Source of the DNA: Ganoderma boninense
Taxonomy: Eukaryota; Basidiomycota; Agaricomycetes; Polyporales; Polyporaceae
Assembly: GCA_002900995.3 (NCBI GenBank)
Contig: CM035305.1
Coordinates: 1,302,001 to 1,366,000, forward strand
DNA length: 64,000 nucleotides
Direction of reading: 5' to 3'
The notes beneath the pieces are model-generated. The model worked only from the letters and a program-made list of their open reading frames with translations. It was not told where the DNA came from and ran no database searches. Shown here piece after piece: positions 21,978 to 33,718 of the stretch. Position 1 is the first letter of the stretch; every line of letters starts with the position of its first letter. Position numbers and translations under genes: made by a program.

Positions 21978-24900
21978 TATCCTCGACCAGTCTACAATTG
22001 CGTCGTCATCGAGTCAAGGAGCGTGAGGAGATAAAGCGAAGGGTGGGTGGTGGAACGTGGAGGACAGGTGGAAAGGTCGAGCTCGGTAGGCGAAGGCGGC
22101 GAAGAGCTGTGGTATGACATGATCCCTTCTTTCCCTCGCTCTTTTCCCGCACTCACAGGCACGTCCCTCGGCACACCCACCTCCTCCCCCCACATCCCCT
22201 GAACAGCCCTTTGACCGCGTATATCTCCGAGCCTGCTCATTCTATTGCCGTCTCCGAGTGAACATGTCGATATGCTCTCCGCTGTGAGGGGTGCCTACAC
22301 CAGGCATGGACTGCAGCCGAGGATATCAACCGCTCGCTGCTGCGCACCGCCTTGGTGCCCGACGTCACGCTCAGCTGCCCAAGGGAGTGATGGAAGCTTC
22401 GCAAGTGAGTTATCCTCGTGTTCTTTTGCTGGGTCCTCTCTGTCAGGCGAATCATTTTATCGCGCAAAGTACCGATATATATGCGTTCATGACATTTTTT
22501 GAACAGCTTTCAAGCGTTCGATGGTGACTCGGATTCGTGTGCGCATGCATTGTATTGAGTCTCATTCGTACCCCTAGAGGGTGAAAGAGCAAAGGATTCC
22601 TGCATAAATATTGTCAACATCCGTGGCCATCACGATGCTCCGCTTGTTGCTAGGATTCTTCCAGTACGCTAGCTCTGTCTTACGATGGCATATGGGGGTC
22701 TGTCGGACGCGGTATGGGCCATAAGGAAGAATTCGTGGCGATTGCAGGCTCTGCGATGGTGCCGTAAGGAACACATTTGTAGTCGCCTATTCCATCGAGC
22801 TACGCTGCGAAACTACCAGTGCAGTCGACTCCATATCGTCGAATCGACCGCTATAAATCACAAAGTCTGCTGAGCATTCTGCGGAGACCGGAATGATTAG
22901 TATCTTGGACACGGCTCCGACTTCGCCGCGTTCAAGTAATCGACGTAACCGACCATTCGTATAGCCTTCAATGCTTCGCAAAAGCTTTCTCCCTCAGGGG
23001 AGTGGAAGGCTGGCTTTGCCACTATACTATAATAGGCATGTTTTCTCGCTTTCCGGCTTGATGGTGACTAAATGTTACATTATCGTAGGCCAGACTCGAG
23101 TGTATGACATGACCTGGGGTACAAACGCTGCATAGCACACGCACTGCAGTATCGGCCTATACCTTGTCGGAGGAATGTCGGACGTCGGCGGTCGAGCCAG
23201 GATCGCCCCAGCATTCGTCATTGCCTGCACGCAGAGATGCGAGATGAGGGACGGAGGGCTAAGGCTCGACTTCCGAATTCAAAACTACCAAAGTCTTCGG
23301 GAGCGATGTTCGTGGTAGGATTGAACATGAACTGCGGTTTGACATCAAGTGGCGTTCTCGACCATATGGTGGGTCTCAGTCTTTGTGAATTGAAGGGATC
23401 CATTTGCTGATTTATGTACTTCTTTCTTGTCGACTTTATAGCGTGTGTGCCGACAGCACCCCTGAATTACAATTGCCTTGTGAGGAGTGACGAAGGAACA
23501 TGCACAGTTGTGTTGTCCTTGCATATATCGACTTTGGTCACGGTGAGACGATGACATATCGATGATGTTTAAAGCCTTCCTTACGCGACAGTTCCTTCTG
23601 CTCTTGCTGCGCTGATTCTTGAGGGGCGAGTGCGGCCTGGTGCATTTCGAGTCATTTACGCGATTGAAACTCACTGGCCTGCAACCTGGTAAGGTGCTAG
23701 ATGATGGTACCTGGCAGAGGAGATGCATTGATAACATTTTCGCTCATTTCGTAGATCATGCCCCAAGTGGTCATATTGGCCACACATTTATGAAGAAGAG
23801 AGAAGCACTCCCTGCGGGGTTTGGATGTTGACGTGGTATTTAAAGTGAGCCTTCTAGTTTTTATGCCACAAAGAAACACCATCAACTGGAGTTACCTGCG
23901 GCCTCTGGCTACTGGCAAGAGTTTTACGGCACAGAGGCAAGAATCTGACGTCGGGGGTCTTCCTTTAAGTTCGTCAAAACTGTTTACATATCACAGTCCA
24001 TCATGTCTTCGCACGCTGGGGTTCGCCAAGGAGGTCTATAATCGGCTCGGCGCCGGTCTCGTTCATTCTCAAAGCCCGCCTCAAGTTCGCCTGCTGCTGA
24101 GCCATCACCCATCCAGTCCCAAGCGATATCTGGCGACAACGCCTATGCAAACGCTCAAACATGTCCACAGCCGCCGACACTAATTGGGCACGCTGTATCC
24201 CTCGCGTCCAACGGCGTTATGGTCCCAATGGCAATAGGGTATGTCACCGTTCCTTAACTGGTTTCAACCTCCTGGCTAACGCATGGTCGTACTATTTCGG
24301 GGTAAAAGCCATTGGAGACAAGTGGAAGTACAAGGGGACTTAGCAGCGACTTGGTCTACACCAGGGCACGGTCTTGATAAATGCCCGGCCTGCGACGATC
24401 GCGGCCGCCGGTGCATCTTGGTCGAGGTGCATGAGCGTTGACGGGCGAGCGGCGGAGGTGGGAGAGTCTACGTCTCGGTGAACAACAACTAAGACTTGGC
24501 AAAGACAGCACCGATTAAGGTGTCAATTCCAATTGTCGTACAGTGGCTGTCTGCCGGGATGATTGCACACAGCATGCCGGCGAGCGCAGCCACCCCGAGG
24601 CCGAGCTTCGCGCTCGCACTTGTGATCCGGCCTCTGGCCAGCATATGGGTTGCCTTCCATGGTAATGACACCGCTGCCGAAAGGAAACGTTTCGTATGAC
24701 CCGCGTCTCACCGGCGGTGGCACGGAGGTGCGGAGCCCAGTGGCGACGTCGACATGTGCTCTTGGCATGCACGGAAGACTCCACAACACCCTTAGCACGA
24801 CTAGAGATGACGCCGCAGACTGGCAGAGGGGAAACCGTTGGTGACAACGTTACTCGGAGAACCGGGCTCTGGATTTACTCATCTCCGGCAAGTAGCATCT

Positions 24901-25303
24901 GCTTCCGTCATGGCACTGAGGTCAGATACTTACCATGTCCGGGGCATGAACAGGCACAATCACCTCAGACTGCGAACGGCCACAACAAGAGTTCCAGCCG
25001 TTCTGCGAAAATGGCTCACAACGGCCTGCGACTCGCGTGATTTAGCGGGACCCGTGCCCCCTTCTATGGGCTTGAATGCTTCCGCGCCCGCTCTCCGACT
25101 ACTCATACCCGAAACACTGCTTTCGCGCGACATTCGCCCTTCAGGTCCAACCTGCGCTGATGTTGGGAACCCCACAGTGGTTCCTGTCAAAGCTGCGCAT
25201 ACATTCCTTGGTATGCGTTCCGACGGCTCCGTGCAGCTACACAAAACGTAGGTCACACATCGTCCGCTACGCGTCTCTGTCTAACCGCTCGGTGCACTGA
25301 GGG
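21978..25303. other. 3.3 kb gene-poor interval upstream of laccase 1
   Basis: The leftmost part is NIPA 5' UTR and promoter. Beyond it only scattered short open frames occur. The most protein-like lie on the minus strand at 23218-23403 (containing NPTTNIAPEDFGSFEFGS) and 24489-24671 (hydrophobic, AALAGMLCAIIPADSH), and neither can be joined to neighbours. Base composition is lower in GC than in the gene blocks. This suggests decayed genes or old transposon sequence plus the laccase promoter, but nothing was identified. Confidence 0.4.
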
Positions 25304-25311
25304 TATTTAAG
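25304..25311 (+). promoter_or_regulatory. TATA-like box of laccase 1
   Basis: TATTTAAG lies 113 bp before the laccase 1 ATG, within the usual range for fungal laccase promoters. No metal-response element that I would defend was found nearby. Confidence 0.5.
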
Positions 25312-25423
25312 ACATGGCGAATCAAGCAGAAGAGACCAAGCTTGAGTGTTCTCAACTCGCCTTCGAACAGCTCTCAGCTCTACCTTCCTCTCGACACCAT
25401 ACAGTCCTCTCTTCGTGTCCACG

Positions 25424-27601
25424 ATGTCGAAGCTCTCTCTCCTGACTTCCCTCGTCACCGTTGCCCTCGTCGGACGAGTGTATGCGTCCATTGGACCGGT
25501 CACCGACCTAACCATCTCCAATGCCGACGTCTCCCCCGACGGGTTCACCCGTGCGGCCGTCGTCATGAATGGCGTCTTCCCTGGACCGCTCATCGTAGGG
25601 AACAAGGTCGGTTGGCCGGTGGCATTTGCCTGACACGAAAGCCTTCGTTGCTGACCGCGTATTTGCAATAGGGTGACCGCTTCCAGCTCAACGTGGTCGA
25701 CAACTTGACGAACCACACGATGCTGAAGTCGACGAGCGTTGTAAGTTACCTTCTTGCTCTGAAAATCTTTTCGACACATTAACGTTTATGGGCAGCATTG
25801 GCACGGGTTGTTCCAGAAGGGGACCAACTGGGCTGACGGTGGTGCCTCGGTGAACCAATGCCCCATCGCTTCTGGTCATTCGTTCCTCTATGACTTCCAG
25901 GTCCCCGACCAGGCCGGTAAGATAACTCACGAGGTACTGCCTTTCGATGACTCTGACATAGGTGCCGCAACAGGGACCTTCTGGTACCACAGTCATTTGT
26001 CCACCCAGTACTGTGATGGTTTGAGAGGTCCTATGGTCGTCTATGACACGGAAGACCCTCACGCAAGCTTATACGACGTTGACGATGGTAAGGATGTGAA
26101 CGCTGTCTGAGCGCGTCATGCCTCATGACTTGGTGCCGCAGATTCGACCGTTATTACTTTGTCCGACTGGTACCACGTCGCTGCGAAGCTTGGTTCCAGC
26201 TTCCCGTACGTATCCTCCCGCCCGATGCCGTAGTTCAGGACTAATGAATCTCATGTTACGTCTTTAGGGGCGGGGCCGACTCGACGCTCATCAACGGCCT
26301 CGGGCGTTCCACCAGTACCGCCGACGCTGATCTCGCCGTGATCTCAGTCACTCAAGGAAAGCGGTAAGGCCGTTTCAGCACTTGTCTCTGGCAAGCGGGT
26401 ATTAATGAAGCTCGGGTGAACCCAGCTACCGGTTCCGCCTAGTGTCCCTCTCGTGCGATCCGTATCACACCTTCAGCATTGACAACCATACCTTGAACGT
26501 CATCGAGGCCGACGGCGTGAACACACAGCCTCTGGTCGTCGACTCCATCCCTGTTTTCGCTGGACAGCGTTACTCGTTTGTTGTAAGTCTTTTTGTGCTG
26601 TTTCCGTCGACGGTCGTAGCCTGACATTCCCTCCCCCAGCTGACGGCAAACCAAACCGTTGACAACTACTGGATCCGCGCGAACCCAAACATCGGCACCA
26701 CTGGGTACGCGAGTGGGATCAACTCGGCCATCTTGCGCTACGACGGTGCCGACCCCATTGAGCCGACTACCGCATTGGCGCCTGCGTCTTCCAGCCCTCT
26801 GGACGAGACGAACCTGCACCCGCTCGAGAGCATGACAGTGGTATGTCCAAAATATCAAATATCTTCGGTTGTTTGAAAGCTAATGTCCCCTGCGTAATGT
26901 TCACAGCCCGGAACGGCCGTCGCAGGCGGTGTCGACAAAGCGATCAACTTCGACTTCTCCTTTGTAAGTAGCATTCATGTCTCGTCCTCAAACGGTTCTG
27001 CGGGATCCAGTCGCTCACTTCCTTTCGCAGGATGGCTCCGTGTTCTACACCAACGGCGCGACGTTCACTCCTCCGACCGTCCCTGTGCTCCTCCAGATCT
27101 TGAGCGGTGCACAGGCGGCCCAGGACCTCCTCCCGTCCGGCGCTGTCATTGAGCTCCCGTCGGATTCGACCATCGAGATCTCCATGCCCGCCACGGCCAA
27201 CGCCCCCGGTGTTCCGCACCCCTTCCATCTCCACGGCGTAAGTTCCCCTCTCCGTTCTCCCTAGTGTCCCTCTTGTACGTAACACTCACGCCGACCCAAT
27301 ACAGCACACGTTCGCGGTTGTCCGCTCTGCAGGCTCGACGGAGTACAACTACGACGATCCGATCTGGCGCGACGTCGTCTCGACGGGCACGCCCGCCGAC
27401 AGCGACAACGTCACGATCCGGTTCCGCACGGACAACCCGGGCCCGTGGTTCCTCCACTGCCACATCGACTTCCACCTCGAGGCCGGCTTCGCGGTCGTCC
27501 TCGCCGAGGCCGTCGCGACCACTGAGGCGGCGAACCCCGTCCCGTCGTCGTGGGAGGAGCTCTGCCCGATCTACGACGCGCTCGACGACGACGACCTGTA
27601 G
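25424..27601 (+). CDS. Laccase 1 (multicopper oxidase, secreted)
   Basis: This secreted blue multicopper oxidase oxidises phenols and reduces O2 to water. Eleven exons sum to 1566 nt, giving 521 residues: 25424-25606, 25672-25740, 25796-25916, 25974-26087, 26142-26205, 26268-26363, 26426-26582, 26640-26840, 26907-26963, 27031-27237 and 27305-27601. A hydrophobic signal peptide ([21 protein letters not shown]) precedes mature SIGPVTDL. Copper motifs in order are [28 protein letters not shown] (split by the last intron) and [12 protein letters not shown]. The residue ten past the ligand Cys is Phe, as in high-redox laccases. N-glycosylation sequons are frequent. Its 3' flank is partly duplicated downstream. 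Confidence 0.97.
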
Positions 27602-27639
27602 ATGGGTCACAGGCGCGACTCTGAAACAGGATGGAATAG

Positions 27640-28900
27640 GTGGATAATACGGGAATAATTTCGTTAACGGCTCTCGCGAGCTTTGGAGCTTAGGTTTCTG
27701 TCTGGAATGTACAGATAATATTGATACTATGATCAACAAGTGAAGAATTATGGCTGCGTAACGTGCACTCAGAGAGTAATGTTTCCGCGTAGTAGGATCG
27801 CATGTGCGGAGGTGGCGAGGGAGAGGACCACAGGACCACCCCCAGGCTCGCACTGCGTTACATGCGACTGCGACTGTCTGATTTACGGTGGGCCTATTTC
27901 GATGTGGATGCGCTAAGTACTCAAGTCAAACGTTGGGGAGTTAAGGGTGAGCGTATTTACCTTGCAGACGGTGTGTGTTTTATTGCCCTGGCACTTGCAC
28001 AAACCACGATGTACTCCTGTATCTTCCATCCTTGTAACAGCCACAATAATGATGTCTACAAGGACATCGCCCTGCCAGTGACGTACACTCCCACAGAACC
28101 CCCAGCTCCATGCAGCATCCGCCAGCTCGTAGTAGCGCTCAGAACCTGCCAGCCTGCCAGTGTGGGTGGTTAGTGACTTCCATAATGAGCCCGGCTTCTG
28201 CCAGAAAAGCATGGTTACACCACCACCCCAAATGTAGACAAGCACCTCGTAGCGCGCTAGCACTCTAGCACCGGGAGAATTGTTTGCGTTGGGGCCGCGG
28301 GGTCGGACGCGGCCGAGGCACGGACTCCAGCGACGACCGCTCACCTACCTCCGCTCGACCGCACTGCTCCGCAGCCTCTGCCAGCGATATCTGCGGGGAA
28401 GGGGAAGGAGTTCGTGGGAGACGTTTTGATGAGGCGCGTGAAGCTGGCCAGGAGGGTGGAGACCTTTTCGCGCATTCTAGTTGGCGGTCACTGGCAGGAC
28501 AAGGTTCCGCCGCAAGTTTGCCTGCTGTGTTTGAATCGTCACGCGCAGTCGCAGGTCATGTGTGGAATGCAGCAGCGACGGTACTAGTGGCGGTGTGTTT
28601 GAAGACGCTGGGGCTGGTGCGACGCTGAGATGCTGGAAGAAACATTTGCTGTGGTGTTTGTATGCTGTTTGAAGTGAGCGAGCACTCTTCAGTATCTAGG
28701 CCACAAGGGAAGGATCAGAACGGAATGACTCCGTTGAAGGATTCTCGCAACTTTTGGAGCTCGGGTTTCTATATCGATCCTGCTTTGGTTAATAATAAGT
28801 GAAGATTTATGGGGTCATAATGTGCAACTGAGTGACGAAGACAGTAGTACTAATTACGCAGATCTAACCTAAGGATAACATGTAGGGAAGTGGGGCGAGC
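27640..28900. repeat. Decayed tandem duplication of laccase 3' flank plus part of WSS1
   Basis: The laccase 1 3' flank (about 27660-27780) recurs degenerately at about 28720-28890. Shared landmarks are a CTCGC..A.CTTTTGGAGCT..GGTTTCT core and AAGTGAAGA.TTATGG. In the first copy this flank is followed by a broken WSS1 segment (28190-28490), in the second by the intact WSS1 gene. The order therefore reads flank, WSS1 fragment, flank, WSS1: a tandem duplication of about 1.07 kb. Confidence 0.65.
28190..28490 (-). pseudogene. WSS1 fragment (exon 4 and intron 4 relic)
   Basis: On the minus strand this matches WSS1 positions 30190-29925. It shares a run of exon 4 ending NANNSP (WSS1: NANKSP), a degraded donor, and the intron with the G/T stretch TTTGGGGTGGTGGTGT and its CAG acceptor. 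In-frame stops and indels are present and the rest of the gene is missing, so it cannot make the protease. Confidence 0.75.
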
Positions 28901-29107
28901 AAAGTCCAGCCTCCCGCCGTAGGGGGGAATGCGAGATACAAATACAAGGTATAGGTATATGCGCCTATTCCTTTAGCATATAAGTAACGCGTCCACACCG
29001 AGAACAGATCCGTACAAAGCAAGGCAATGATAGCATGTAACGTGTAACGTGTAAATCAAGACCCCTCCAGATGTATCTTCAACTTCTATCATCTAACGGC
29101 CACAGGT

Positions 29108-30751
29108 TTAAGACGTCGCCTTGACGCTCCCGCAGAACCGACAGCTCCAGAAGTCATGCGGCATCCCCGCCTCTCCGCACACACCGCACTGCCACCCGTC
29201 CGCCTTCTGTTCCCCAACACGCTGCTTCGGGGTGGGAGTGGCGCTCGAAAGCTTCGGCCGCACGCCGAGGCACGCGGCACATTGCAGGGCGAGGGAGTCG
29301 TTCATGAGCGTGCACCGCGGGCACTCCCACTCCCTCTCGAGGGGGATCACGGCGGACGGGGGCGGCGCGAGGGCGGAGGCGGGGAGGACCGTGGACAAGG
29401 GCGAAAGCTCGCGCACGTTTCGCGGGATCACGATAGAGCCCGCGCGCGTCGGGGCGGGGTGGGCGTCGCGGGGGTGACGCAGCCGCCGGACGCGGCGACG
29501 CGCGAGTGCGAGCGCGGCTTGGGGAGCTTGGGCTGGGCGTCGCCCGCGCCGTGCGGGACGCGCTTCACGAGGGGACGCGGCATGCGCGAGGACGTGGACG
29601 CGGTGGACGACATGGATGAGATTGACGAGGACGAAAGCGTGCGCTCGGGTGGGAGGAGTGTGCTCGTCGAGTTCGAGGTGCTGCCGAGTGGCGCGGATGA
29701 GGTGGACGGCGACTTGGAGGTGGGAGAGGGGGGCTCCTCGTCGACTATAAAGATCTCGGGCTCTGACTCTGAGTCGCTGGTGAGATCGATCACGTCGTTG
29801 CGTATGCTCTCCTTTGCGGCCTTCTCGGCCTCCCGCTGCGCCACCGCTCCAGACGCGCACGCCAGCTCGTCGCGCGCTCTGCGCTCCGCTGCCTGTGGAC
29901 GGAGGGTCAGGGACATCCATAAGGGGCCCAGCTTCTGAGGAAAAGAAGAGTGGTGACACCACCACCCCAAACGTTGACACGCACCTCTGCAGCGAACTCT
30001 CGTGGAGACTTGTTCGCATTTCGGCGGGAGACGCCGCCGAGGCGTACTCCCCCGCGCATTACGACGCTGACCTGCTTCCGCTTGTCTGCAGCCTCTGCGG
30101 CTTTGGCACGGGCAAGGTGAAGGGGGAGGTTGTGGGAGACATTCGTGCCGAGACGCTGGCCCGGAGCATGGAAACCTTCTCCGGCATAACCGGAGCGGCG
30201 GAGGGCGTCGTACTCGTCTTCAAGCCCGGAAAGGAACTTGTAGAACGCGGCGTCGTGAGGACCATGCACGTTATGGGTCAGCTACAAGAGAGCAGGGAAG
30301 GTGTACGTCATGGATCAGCACTGAGAAGAGTGCGGCGGAGAACAGAGAAATGGGAAGTGTACGTACCTCGTGGAGCATCGTGCCGAGGACGCTCTCTTCG
30401 GGCAGAAAAGTGTCTGGAGCGTGTGGAGTGCGTAGACGGACCATGATCTTCTCTCCGCCATTGATGTCTGAACGGATTCAGTAGCAGACTCGGGGGATCT
30501 TCGGCTGGGGATGCTCACTGAGACCTGGGAGACACGAGAGTTGAGCCGTACGTCAAGGAGACGCCACAAGGGGACTTACCGAGGAGGTTGGGTTGCTCCG
30601 GGAAGAATTCCGAGAGGACAGGTAAGACCCAGTCATGCTTGCGCATGATAGGTTTGACCAAAGAGGCTATCCTCTGGAGGAGTCTGAGGGCTTGGTCGGC
30701 CTTGGGCTTGTCCTTGAGGTGGGTGAAGGACTTGACGAAGATGTCGGGCAT
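29108..30751 (-). CDS. WSS1: WSS1/SPRTN-type DNA-protein-crosslink protease
   Basis: WLM-domain metalloprotease that clears DNA-protein crosslinks and SUMOylated proteins. Exons are 30751-30580, 30524-30519 (six bases), 30467-30367, 30281-29985, 29892-29479 and 29407-29108. The protease domain has FVKSFTHLKDKPKADQALRL, LLGLNINGGEKIMVRLR and the zinc site HELTHNVHGPHD (H, E, H, H), followed by FYKFLSGLEDEYDALR. VIDLTSDSE is a SUMO-interacting motif. Two RanBP2-type zinc fingers close the protein: WECPRCTLMN...CAAC and WQCGVCGEA...CRFCG. The last intron (29408-29478) has a weak acceptor and no pyrimidine tract. It keeps frame exactly, but a frameshift is the alternative. Confidence 0.9.
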
Positions 30752-31288
30752 GGGATGGGACGTATGTGAATGGGATTCAGGCTGCAGTGCAGTCGGGGAG
30801 AGGGATATATCGGCACTCGAGGCGCTGCGGTAAAGTATGTTGCGGGCCGTGTCGTCTTGGACCGAGAGCGAGGCCGCTCGTTCTTCGCGACGGAGGTCCC
30901 AGCCACAGACGCGTCAACAGACGTCAATATCCCATGACTAACCCGCTACCCGAATCGTCCAGATGCGTCCCGCCGCGTAATTCACGCCAGGGGCCCAGGT
31001 CCCATGTTCGAATCCCAAGCACGTCGTTGGCCGCCTCCGTCTGCCTGACACTCGAGCTTGGGCGGAGCATACTTACGTCCTGGTCCATAACCCCTCAAAG
31101 GTTCCACTCTTCTGTGCCCCGTATGTCCTCCTCACCTCTTGGCTTCCAAATGCACAACGAGGAGTAGGAGAACAGTTACCACTCACCCGTCTAGATCTCT
31201 CATTGCGCTCATGCTCGTCTTCAATTAATACCCACCTTCACCACCTGGACGGGAGTGCCTTTCTGTGCCTACCGGGACCGCGAAGGGC
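30752..31288. other. Divergent intergenic region upstream of WSS1
   Basis: No supported gene. It should contain the WSS1 promoter. A sequence resembling a tRNA T-loop near 31003 lacks the flanking stem. Confidence 0.5.
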
Positions 31289-31941
31289 ATGAACCCCGTC
31301 TCGAGACCTTGCCCGCTTTGTTTCAGCACTGGGTTGCCGGAGAGTGAGTACCTCGAGGAACCCAACCGGACCGCCCTAGAGCGCGTCCAGGCTGCCTTCT
31401 TCATCACCTTGAGGCAGACGGATGCTCGCGGAGGCAACCTCGACAAATCCCTGGTATGTTCTTCCGCCACCATACACCATATTTAACATCGCCTCGGCAC
31501 GTCGCTGAACACGTTGGTAAGTCCCAGGCATTCAGCTCGGGGAAGGCGCACAGCCCTCGGGCGAACAACCTTGAATCTCCTTCCCTTGTCCATTGTCCAT
31601 ATGCATGCGACGATAAATCCTTGTTCTTGTTCCGGGGTTTATTGTTTTGCAAGGCGATCAAAAACCGAACGAGAGACCTTTATGGCGATAAAAAGAATGC
31701 CGGGCGACTGCTTCTTGGCCCTCGACCTCTTCCGCGACTTCTTGTACTCTGTCAAGGCGGGCATGGTACGTGCTATCAAATTTCCGTTCGTCCGGACTCA
31801 TCTCGCCATGGCTGTGTAGCTCTATCCTACGCTGAGCATGCTCTAGCGAAGCTCCGTGTTATCGTGCCCGGGGCGCAAATAAGCACTCTGGATGTCACCG
31901 ATTGTGCTCTCAATGTCATTCCAAGAATCGCGGTCAGATAG
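31289..31941 (+). CDS. Unrecognised short gene or gene remnant
   Basis: Three protein-like segments lie in order on the plus strand. The first is 31289 to about 31452 (starting MNPVSRPCPLCFSTGLPESE, with TALERVQAAFFITLRQTDAR). The second is about 31660-31765 (ETFMAIKRMPGDCFLALDLF). The third is about 31845-31938 (AKLRVIVPGAQISTLDVTDC, ending at a TAG). GT and AG sites exist between them, but I could not build one continuous frame with confidence. No family was recognised. It may be a real multi-exon gene or a decaying one. Confidence 0.3.
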
Positions 31942-32181
31942 CAATAATGTGCTAGAAAGGTCTACTCCTTTCTGGAAGCGTTGTTGGCATGGAGGCGTCG
32001 CTCTGAATCGCTCCTGGCGAGCGCCACACTGCCATCGACAGCTTGACCGGAGTGCTCCCTGAGATCGACTCGCAAACGCCAGAAATGTCTGAAGGGCTTG
32101 GTCGACTTGATGGCCAAATACTGGATGGCTTCCCCTGCGTGCAGTGTTGAGTCGTTTCTACTCCTATGTTCCATCGTACAA

Positions 32182-33594
32182 TTATAATTTCCGTCTGAAC
32201 TTGAATATGCGGACGGCCTGCGAGGACGCCTCTTGGCCGAGCTCTGCAGACCCTGTGAAGACGTTTTCTGATACTATCATAGTATTTGTCTCCTGGACGT
32301 CGAGTAAATCTGCTGGAGAGAAGTCGGCGATCAGGTATAGCGAGGACTGCGCGGTCATGGTCAAGTTTACCTGCTTGGCGGAGGAATTCTGCATGTGTTT
32401 CTTCATTGCGTACCGTAAGAGCGATGTAGGCTGCGGGTCCTCGATTCCCGTCGTCGGTCTCCATAGCCTCTGCAAGGACATTGACCAGAAAAGGGATTAT
32501 TGAAGGGTCATACACCTGTGAATAGATGAGCTCGATCTGCGCAAAAGTATATGTGTGCGGAGAACCCAACCAGGTCCGCTCCCAATATAACATCCGGGTG
32601 AGCTTTGCTGAAAAAGGCCCGGAGTGAAGGCAACCTGTCCGGGTCGATGGAATCTGACCAGTCTAGTAGCTGGACATTGAGATCGGCGTGTTTATGGGAC
32701 TGGTCTGTGCTAATGAAGTAAGTATCCTTTCGCTTGGAATGCGCACGTACTGCATGGTAACCTGAGGTTGAGCTCGCAACGGTGGAGAACCGGCTCGTTG
32801 ACGTCCGTCAGCCATAGCGACGCATCGTCGAACGAGTTTTCTGACGCCTGTATAGACCCAATGATAATACCGAGAAAACCAATGCCGGATCCCAATTCCA
32901 GAACCCTTTTCCCTGCTACAAGTTCTGAATATGTGCGCGGGGTTAAATGTGTGTCTGGAGACGTTGGCCCGCATGCAAGCTACCTGAATGAGCAAGTAAA
33001 TATTGTCCCAAGACCAAGCTTGCGGACCAAGTCCTCAATCCCGTTGTGCCAGCCTCGATTGTCGTGCGGGATTCTAGCAAGGTCGCACTGGCGTAGCCCG
33101 GATATACCGTCCTCGCCTCTGATTCTCCCAAGTCGGACGGCCAAAGGTATGTCACATACGACGGTGTCGGTCGTGACACCCCTAGATTTTTACTGTGCAT
33201 ATGGCCTTATGAACGTCCTCGATGGTAAGGATCGCAGGGCGGACGTACGAGGACATAGCTTGCTCAGACATTAGCTCAACGTGATGCGTGTATATGCGCT
33301 CGTCGAGCTCGTCCTTTATGTCGGTGCACCATTAGGGTGTGTACGAAAGCTGGCGCAAAAAAAGCAGCATGCCTCCGCTGACATCAATCCCTCCAGCCAT
33401 TCGATCGCCCACTTCCAGAAGGTGATTTGATATTCCCTCGCGGGTGAGTAGTCGACAAAGTGTGGATTGAGAAGTAAATGGCGCAGGAGAAATTCGTGTA
33501 TAGCAGAGAACGGTAAATTTTGTCGCTGTATTGACTTCGGCGGTTGTAGGGTGGCATAGGCCCGCAGAACATCAAGGAGTGAGTCTTGCTCCAT
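32182..33594 (-). CDS. EFM3: EFM3 / EEF2KMT (FAM86) protein-lysine N-methyltransferase
   Basis: Class I methyltransferase that methylates a lysine of elongation factor 2. Seven exons (33594-33373, 33313-33249, 33192-32984, 32924-32762, 32709-32571, 32515-32371, 32312-32182) sum to 357 residues. The N-terminal FAM86 segment has EYQITFWKWAIEWLE. Next come ESRTTIEAGTTGLRTWSAS and SAM motif I, VLELGSGIGFLGIII. Then LWLTDVNEPVLHRCELNL is followed by the post-motif ADLVYDPSIIPFLV and the substrate-side AYIALTVRNEETHAEFLRQA. It ends AVRIFKFRRKL. The first intron (33314-33372) uses a GC donor, the only choice that keeps frame. Confidence 0.9.
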
Positions 33595-33718
33595 CGTCGC
33601 GGTCGAGTGCGGGGTGTTTGCATACTTAGCGCCCACAGGCAAAGTAAGCGCGAGCCTCCCCTAAACGCTCACGTGACCCGCCGAAGAAATGGGTCAAAAT
33701 TTGCCAGCAGAACATCCA

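Noticed and set aside
22245..22527. Overlapping short open frames upstream of the NIPA transporter
   Set aside because: Two frames are equally open with no domain and no clear splice continuation.
24489..24847. Overlapping minus-strand open frames, one hydrophobic
   Set aside because: Composition is biased in several frames at once, no splice partners or domain were found, and plus-strand frames are equally open.
30990..31020. tRNA T-loop-like sequence (GTTCGAATCCC)
   Set aside because: The five-base stems on either side do not pair and no acceptor or anticodon arm surrounds it.
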